Source of the DNA: Chloroflexota bacterium
Lineage (GTDB): Bacteria; Chloroflexota; Anaerolineae; B4-G1
Length of the DNA stretch: 24,975 nt
Assembly: GCA_003648125.1 (NCBI GenBank)
Contig: QMOE01000001.1
Location: 1-24,975, forward strand
Direction of reading: 5' to 3'
Of this stretch, positions 20,217-24,975 are shown piece by piece (the stretch's first letter is position 1; each line of letters begins with the position of its first letter). The notes under the pieces were generated by a model that worked only from the letters and a program-made list of their open reading frames with translations, did not search any database and was not told where the DNA came from. The position numbers and the translations under genes are program-made.

Positions 20217-22064
20217 TTATCTAGACTGAATCGTTCCCCGCTGATACGTCCACCACTCGACGACGAGCACCACCAACGCCGCGCCCGCCAGCCAGGGCCA
20301 AAACTCGCGGTGACCCTCTTCCTCACGCGCCGCAGCGGTGATCTCTGTCTGCCCCACCCGCACGCTCGCGCGCGGCGCGATGTCCGATTCGGCCTCGTCG
20401 AACAGGTTGACGGTTAGAACGGCGGATTGCAGGACGGTATCGGAGCGATCACGTTGCTCGATCAGGTAGAGGCCCAGTTGGTCGGTGGCGGCAAAGACGG
20501 GAACCTTTTCGCCAACCGGGAGTACGTGCCGGGTAGAGTCCGGCGCGGTGACGCGGATTTCTGTTGCCTCGGGGTCGGACGGGATGGGAACGGGATCACC
20601 GGGGCGGATCCCTTCCCAGCCCTCCCCTGCGATGGTAGCGAGTCCCCCGCGCGGTAGCAGCCAATCAACCAGATTGGCGGTGAGGATGGGGAAGGCGATT
20701 TGCAGCGGCAGGTCCGAGTCGCGCAGGTCAAAGGTGAGCACCGCCAGCCGTCCCTCCGACCGCTCGGCGACGAACAGCAGCGGCCCGCCCTCGGCCTCGA
20801 CCAGCACCCGCGCGCCGGGCGGCGGCTCGACTGCGTGCGCCTGGAGGATGTGAACGTCGCTCAGGTCTACGTAGCGCAGCAGGGGATCGTCGGCGGCGAC
20901 GTGGGCAACGGTCGTGGCGGTGAACGAGCCGCCCGACGAGACCGCCGGCCCGATGAGCCACAAGTTAGCGGAGGGCAGCGTTCCGGTAAGCGCGGTATCG
21001 AACACATAGAGGGCATAATCCTCGTCGGGCACAAGCTGATCGGGCGACAGCCGCACCAGTTCGACGCCGGGCAGCGCGGTCAGCGCTCGCTCCAGAAAGA
21101 GGTTGCCCTCGGAGACGAGCAGCACCCGCCCAGAGGCAGGGGGCGTGTGCGTGGCCCAGGCAATGTCGTCGAGCGGCAGCGCGTCCTCGGTGGAGAGTTG
21201 CGCTTGCAAAACGCGCATGTCGTAGGGCAGATCGGTGAGGGTCAGAGCGGCGCTGTTGTGGGCCGAGATGGGCAAGCGGCGGACATCAAAGAGGACACCA
21301 TCGGCGGAGAACTCGATCAGCGGCTCGGCGTCGGACTCGCCATAATTGACCAGGCGCAGAAACGCCTGCGGCCCCTCCGCTCCCTCCCGCGTCGCCAGCG
21401 CGGTGATGGCGAGATTGTCGCTCCCGCCGCCCACGCCCACGAAGCGTATCTCGCCCGGCAGCGGGGGCAACGTCTCTGGCAGCGCACCGTCGGAGATGAT
21501 GATGGCGCGGACGTCCTCCGCACCGACCAACCCGCCCGCGGAGAGCGCAAAGGCGGCCTCCCAATCGGCGGGGCCGGCGGTGGGAGCGGCGTTGTCCAGG
21601 GCGCGGCGCAGGATCGCTCTATCGCCTGTGGGTGAGGCCAACAGGCGGGGCTGCGGCCCGACGGCGATGATGGTCGCCACGTCGCCCACGCCCAAGCCCG
21701 CGACGATCTCTTGCGCGGCCTCGCGCGCGGCGTCAAAGCGGGTGGGAGCGACGTCGCTGGCCTGCATACTGGCGGAAGAGTCCAGCAGAATGACGACGCT
21801 GCCACTGACGACGGTCGGAGCGGGAACGAAAGGCCGCGCCAGGGCCAAAGTCAGCAGGGCCAGGATGAGCAGTTGGAGCAACAGAAGCAGGTTGCGCCGC
21901 AGCCGCTGCCAGGGAGCGTTCGCCTCCCTATCGCGCAGGAGGCGCCGCCAGAGGAGCGTGCTGGAGACGAGCACGTCCCGCCGCCGCAGCTTGAGCATGT
22001 ACATGATGAGGATGGGAATGCTCAGCCCGGCAAATATGAGGGCGAGTGGTGTTAGAAAGGACAT
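20217..22064 (-). CDS. BatA-like membrane protein with VWA domain
   Basis: This 615-residue protein opens with the BatA/aerotolerance N-terminal signature (MSFLTPLALIFAGLSIPILI, then MLKLRRRDVLVSSTLLWRR) and a second membrane helix at about 58-77. A VWA domain follows with the MIDAS motif DSSASM (Asp95, Ser97, Ser99). After long beta-rich regions comes a final helix (FWPWLAGAALVVLVVEWW) near the C-terminus. Such proteins usually work with DUF58 proteins and MoxR ATPases. It is cotranscribed with the double-VWA gene downstream. The DUF58 gene that would normally precede it is separated by the VapBC-like module on the opposite strand, so this gene must have its own promoter in the short gap 22065-22138 or depend on readthrough. 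No ribosome site is obvious. Confidence 0.85.
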   Translation of the reverse strand: MSFLTPLALIFAGLSIPILIMYMLKLRRRDVLVSSTLLWRRLLRDREANAPWQRLRRNLLLLLQLLILALLTLALARPFVPAPTVVSGSVVILLDSSASMQASDVAPTRFDAAREAAQEIVAGLGVGDVATIIAVGPQPRLLASPTGDRAILRRALDNAAPTAGPADWEAAFALSAGGLVGAEDVRAIIISDGALPETLPPLPGEIRFVGVGGGSDNLAITALATREGAEGPQAFLRLVNYGESDAEPLIEFSADGVLFDVRRLPISAHNSAALTLTDLPYDMRVLQAQLSTEDALPLDDIAWATHTPPASGRVLLVSEGNLFLERALTALPGVELVRLSPDQLVPDEDYALYVFDTALTGTLPSANLWLIGPAVSSGGSFTATTVAHVAADDPLLRYVDLSDVHILQAHAVEPPPGARVLVEAEGGPLLFVAERSEGRLAVLTFDLRDSDLPLQIAFPILTANLVDWLLPRGGLATIAGEGWEGIRPGDPVPIPSDPEATEIRVTAPDSTRHVLPVGEKVPVFAATDQLGLYLIEQRDRSDTVLQSAVLTVNLFDEAESDIAPRASVRVGQTEITAAAREEEGHREFWPWLAGAALVVLVVEWWTYQRGTIQSR

Positions 22065-22086
22065 GGTGTTAAACGTAAAGTATGAT

Positions 22087-22123
22087 TTGACTACACTAGA
22101 ATAAGGTGTATAATTTAGACACC
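22087..22123 (+). promoter_or_regulatory. vapBC promoter with overlapping operator palindrome
   Basis: TTGACT (22087-22092) and TATAAT (22109-22114) are 16 bases apart, a strong housekeeping promoter. GGTGTATAATTTAGACACC (22105-22123) is a 19-bp palindrome with eight of nine pairs matching and covers the -10. A ribbon-helix-helix antitoxin bound there would block transcription, as in other autoregulated toxin-antitoxin operons. Confidence 0.8.
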
Positions 22124-22138
22124 ATTCGGAGGTGTATT

Positions 22139-22462
22139 ATGACTATATCAACGACAACCGCGAAACGGCGTATCAATGTGACGTTCCCGGTCGAGGTGTT
22201 GAAATTGGTGGACGCGGTGGTGCGACCCCGGGAACGGAATCAGTTCATCGTCCAGGCAGCGGAGGAAGCGGCCCGCCGCGAACAGTTGCGCAAAGCATTG
22301 GACGCATCCGCCGGAGCCTGGAAACTGGAAGATTACCCCGAACTGGCGACGCCGGAAGATGTGAATCACTGGATCCGCCAACTGCGCGAATACGGTCACT
22401 CCTCCTACGACTGGGACACGCAACTGGCCGAGGATATGCAAGATGAACCATTATCTTCTTGA
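22139..22462 (+). CDS. Ribbon-helix-helix antitoxin (VapB-type)
   Basis: This 107-residue protein has an N-terminal ribbon-helix-helix DNA-binding domain (RRINVTFPVEVLKLVDAVVR, then RNQFIVQAAEEAAR) and an acidic C-terminal part that should wrap the toxin. ATG 22139 is chosen for the GGAGGTG six bases upstream. A frame from 22106 would start inside the operator. It overlaps the PIN toxin gene by 20 bases, the standard antitoxin-toxin order. It is expected to repress its own promoter through the palindrome at 22105-22123. The gene runs opposite to its neighbours, which suggests a later insertion. Confidence 0.85.
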   Translation: MTISTTTAKRRINVTFPVEVLKLVDAVVRPRERNQFIVQAAEEAARREQLRKALDASAGAWKLEDYPELATPEDVNHWIRQLREYGHSSYDWDTQLAEDMQDEPLSS

Positions 22463-22841
22463 CACCAACGTGTTGGTTTTTCATCTGCGCGGAGAGCGCG
22501 GCGTACCCGCCCTGCTCAACCGCTGGTCTCAATCTCACGAGTTGTGCATCTCGGCGGCGACCTGGGTGGAGATTTTGGCCGGGATGCACACCCGCGAGGA
22601 AAAAGTGACTATGCACCTGCTTCAATCGCTGACCACCATCTCAGTCAACCCACCAATCGCTGACCGTGCGGGACGGATGATATATCAACATGCCCGCAAG
22701 GGTTTCCAGGTCTCGTTTCCCGACGCGCTCATCGCCGCCACCGCACAGGAACACAACCTGATGTTGGTGACGAGCAACGGTCAGCACTTTCCTATGCTGG
22801 GCGAGCAATTAATGCCCTTGCAGCAAGCCCTCGTCACTTGA
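22443..22841 (+). CDS. vapC: PIN-domain toxin (VapC-type ribonuclease)
   Basis: This 132-residue PIN-domain protein is a metal-dependent RNase, usually acting on tRNA or rRNA when free of its antitoxin. The acidic site is visible as Asp7 (LLDTNVLVF), Glu43 (WVEILAG) and Asp94 (FPDALIAATA), with Asn112 in TSNGQHF at the usual fourth position. Length is normal and the motif set is complete, so it is probably active. The gene overlaps its antitoxin by 20 bases. Its stop overlaps the stop of the convergent DUF58 gene by eight bases, so there is no spacer or terminator between the two. Confidence 0.9.
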   Translation: MNHYLLDTNVLVFHLRGERGVPALLNRWSQSHELCISAATWVEILAGMHTREEKVTMHLLQSLTTISVNPPIADRAGRMIYQHARKGFQVSFPDALIAATAQEHNLMLVTSNGQHFPMLGEQLMPLQQALVT

Positions 22842-23730
22842 GCATTCCCCTTCTTGGCAAATCGTATAGCAGCACACGGTCGCAGGGGGTGTCCGTCTCG
22901 ACCGGGACGTAGCGCACGTCGCGGGCGCGGCAGGTGGCCCGAATCTCGTCCCGCCAACCGGTCAGACGGCGGCGGTAGAGCGCCCGCATTCCGCCGTCAA
23001 TCGTCACCTCTTGGGGATCGCCGGTCTCCACGTCGAGCAAGCGCAGGTCACCGCCCAGTGGCGGCTCCACTTCGTCGGGGGAGAGCGTGTGCAACAGGAG
23101 CACCTCGTGGCCGCGAGCCGCCAACGCAGTCAATCCCGCGACGTAACCCGCAGGGGAGAGCAAATCAGAGATGAGCACCACCAGCCCGGCCCGTCCTCCG
23201 GTAATGGCGTAACCACGCAGCCCCGCGTTCATGTCGGTCGTGCCCTCCGCTTCCAGTCCCCCCAACCACTCGAACAGGCGTAGCGTGTGGCCGCGTCCGC
23301 GCACTGGGCCGAATTGGATGTTGGAGATTGGAGATTGGAGATTGGCAACGGTGAGCCTATCGCCGGAGGTCAACGCGACATATCCCAGCGCCGCCGCCAA
23401 CTGCCGTGCATATAGCCACTTGTTCTCCTCTGCTCCTCCGCTCCCCTCTCCCCCCCAATCCATCGAACCGCTGCCATCCAAGAGGATATGCACCGCCAAA
23501 TCCTCCTCTTCCTCAAACAGTTTGACATAGGGACGTTCCAGCCGGGCGTAGATGTTCCAGTCCACGCGGCGCAAGTCATCGCCCTTGGTGTAATCCCGAT
23601 AGTCGGCGAACTCGACCGAGCTGCCGCGCCTGGTGGAGCGACGCTCGCCGGCGGTTTGCCCTGCGCGGACGCGGCGGGCGACGAGGGAGAGTTGGTCCAG
23701 TTTGCACAAGATGGTTTCGTCGAGGATCAT
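22834..23730 (-). CDS. DUF58 family protein
   Basis: This 298-residue cytoplasmic protein carries the DUF58 signature (FADYRDYTKGDDLRRVDWNI, residues 41-60) followed by a VWA-like fold with the MIDAS motif DGSGSMD (Asp85, Ser87, Ser89). DUF58 proteins normally sit beside MoxR ATPases and BatA-type VWA membrane proteins. The BatA-like gene lies downstream on the same strand, but the VapBC module separates them. No MoxR gene is in the window. A 7-bp tandem repeat (23321-23345) codes for NLQSPISNI at about residues 130-138 and seems to be a neutral in-frame insertion. The start codon is 33 bases after the acyl-CoA dehydrogenase stop. Confidence 0.88.
   Translation of the reverse strand: MILDETILCKLDQLSLVARRVRAGQTAGERRSTRRGSSVEFADYRDYTKGDDLRRVDWNIYARLERPYVKLFEEEEDLAVHILLDGSGSMDWGGEGSGGAEENKWLYARQLAAALGYVALTSGDRLTVANLQSPISNIQFGPVRGRGHTLRLFEWLGGLEAEGTTDMNAGLRGYAITGGRAGLVVLISDLLSPAGYVAGLTALAARGHEVLLLHTLSPDEVEPPLGGDLRLLDVETGDPQEVTIDGGMRALYRRRLTGWRDEIRATCRARDVRYVPVETDTPCDRVLLYDLPRRGMLK
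23321..23345. repeat. 7-bp tandem repeat within the DUF58 gene
   Basis: TTGGAGA is repeated three times plus TTGG. Three units make 21 bases, so a unit-triplet gain or loss keeps the reading frame. A single-unit change would break the gene. It encodes NLQSPISN on the minus strand. Confidence 0.8.
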
Positions 23731-23763
23731 AGAACACGGGTTTCCAGGATTAATGGATCAAGG

Positions 23764-24975
23764 CTATTCGTAGATTTTTTCGTCGGTGCGCTCCGCCTGC
23801 GGCGCGTCCGGCTCCACATCCCGCACGCCGGGGCGGCCGGGCAGCAGTTCTTTGTAATACTCGTGCTGGATGATGAGATCCATCACCTCGTTGGTGCCAG
23901 TCCAGATCATGATCAAGCGCGTGTCGCGCAGCAGCCGCTCAATGGGATAGACGTCGGTGTAGCCGATGCCGCCCATGATCTGCATCGCGTGGTTGACCAC
24001 CTGCCAGGCGGCGTCGGTGGCGAACTTTTTAGCCTCAGAGACGAGCCGTCGGGAGCGACGGGGGGCATCGCCGGAATCAACGCTGCGGGCGGCTCCGTAG
24101 ACCAGCCCACGGGCCGCGTCCAGCAGGGTAACGGAATCGGCCACCTTGAAGCTGACCGCCTCAAAACGACGGATTTTCTTGCCAAAGGCTTTGCGCTTGT
24201 CGGAGTAGCGAGCCGCCACTTCCAGCGCCGCCCGCCCCATGCCGATGGCCCCCGCCGCGCTGGTCATCCGCTCCGGGATCATCATCTGGTAAAATATCTC
24301 GCCCGCGCCGTTCTCTTTTCCGATGAGGTTCTCCACCGGCACGCGGACGTCGCGGAAGACGAGCCGTCCCGTGCCGCCACCCCGCGTGCCTAGCAGGCCG
24401 TAGAGGTACTCGGCCTCCACTCCCTCTCCCCGCTCGACCAGAAACGCGCTGATGGACTTGTGGGGCGGGGCCTGGGGATCAGGGTTGGTGCGGGCGTAGA
24501 CGAGGAAAAAGTCCGCCTCGGCCGCGCCGACGACGAAGCGCTTCTGGCCGCGCAGGACGTAGCAATCTCCCTCGCGGCGAGCCTCGGTGGTGGTGCCGAA
24601 AAAGTCAGAGCCGCCGCGCGGCTCGGTGAGCGCTTCGGCGGCAATCTTTTCGCCGGTCAGGAGCGGGCGCAGCCAGCGAGCCTTTTGCTCAGGCGTGCCA
24701 AAGAGGTTCAGCGCCTCGCCGACGATGCTGGGCATGACGTAGGCGCAGGTCAGCGCCGTGCCCAGCACGCCCACCTCCTCGATGGCAATAATCTCGTCCT
24801 CCCACTTTAGCCCGCGCCCGCCGTACTCGCGCGGGAAGCGCAACCCCAGCAGATTGAGCCGCCCGGCCTGGCGGACAAAGTCGCGGGGGTACTTGACCCG
24901 GTCGGCGTCCATATCCAGGATCAATTGGCGCGGCACGGAGAACACAAACTCGCGCACCTCGTCACGCAGTGCGCG
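23764..24975 (-). CDS. Acyl-CoA dehydrogenase, 5' partial
   Basis: This FAD-dependent acyl-CoA dehydrogenase oxidises the alpha-beta bond of an acyl-CoA, in fatty acid or amino acid breakdown. [11 protein letters not shown], the [11 protein letters not shown] region, [20 protein letters not shown] and TGTNEVM are family hallmarks. The frame is open to the window edge, and the residues before the GTG at 24957 (RALRDE) fit the family N-terminus, so the start lies outside. In medium-chain enzymes the catalytic Glu sits in a YEGT motif. Here that position reads WTGT, so the base is probably elsewhere, as in long-chain and isovaleryl types. A 20-residue acidic tail follows the domain. The natural substrate cannot be told. 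Confidence 0.9.
   Translation of the reverse strand, partial: RALRDEVREFVFSVPRQLILDMDADRVKYPRDFVRQAGRLNLLGLRFPREYGGRGLKWEDEIIAIEEVGVLGTALTCAYVMPSIVGEALNLFGTPEQKARWLRPLLTGEKIAAEALTEPRGGSDFFGTTTEARREGDCYVLRGQKRFVVGAAEADFFLVYARTNPDPQAPPHKSISAFLVERGEGVEAEYLYGLLGTRGGGTGRLVFRDVRVPVENLIGKENGAGEIFYQMMIPERMTSAAGAIGMGRAALEVAARYSDKRKAFGKKIRRFEAVSFKVADSVTLLDAARGLVYGAARSVDSGDAPRRSRRLVSEAKKFATDAAWQVVNHAMQIMGGIGYTDVYPIERLLRDTRLIMIWTGTNEVMDLIIQHEYYKELLPGRPGVRDVEPDAPQAERTDEKIYE

Overview
The window is GC-rich bacterial chromosome, nearly gap-free in coding terms. It most resembles an uncultivated Chloroflexota (Anaerolineae-like) genome. That placement is an inference from three things: the gene mix (PelF-type glycosyltransferase, GAF/HD-GYP proteins, BatA/DUF58 von Willebrand factor A genes), Shine-Dalgarno-led genes, and many short palindromic intergenic repeats. 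No rRNA or taxonomic marker is present.

Layout. Positions 2-2333 (+): the end of a CoA-transferase beta subunit, a diacylglycerol-kinase-family lipid kinase and a PlsC-like acyltransferase, in overlapping frames. Positions 4807-2439 (-): a PelF-like glycosyltransferase followed by a lipoprotein. Positions 8041-5031 (-): a signalling operon of a GAF-GAF-HD-GYP protein with a cysteine-rich tail, two STAS anti-anti-sigma factors and an RsbW-type anti-sigma kinase. Positions 13484-8399 (-): glmU, cytidine deaminase, a SpoIIE/PP2C phosphatase, a stand-alone GlmU-head nucleotidyltransferase and a GT4 glycosyltransferase. Upstream of glmU is tRNA-Gln(UUG).

Positions 13630-16903 hold a small integrated element of about 3.3 kb, all on the minus strand, bounded by a perfect 39-bp direct repeat. 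The repeat is the 5' half of tRNA-Gln, from the anticodon loop to just past the tRNA 5' end. The element carries a decayed tyrosine recombinase next to the tRNA, a frameshifted Gly/Ser-rich gene, a single-pass membrane protein, a HicB-HicA toxin-antitoxin pair and a helix-turn-helix gene. It appears to have supplied tRNA-Gln with a new promoter and 5' half. The apparent original tRNA promoter is stranded at the far end, where it now points into the HicBA operon. This is the most interesting structure in the window.

Positions 23730-17348 (-): a DUF58 gene, a BatA-like VWA membrane protein and a large double-VWA membrane protein. The DUF58-BatA link is broken by an oppositely oriented VapBC-type module (22139-22841, +) with its own promoter and a 19-bp operator-like palindrome. 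The right edge holds an acyl-CoA dehydrogenase that runs out of the window.

Several families of inverted-repeat elements lie between genes. Two of them, at plsC and rsbW, supply the stop codon and last residues of the adjacent gene.
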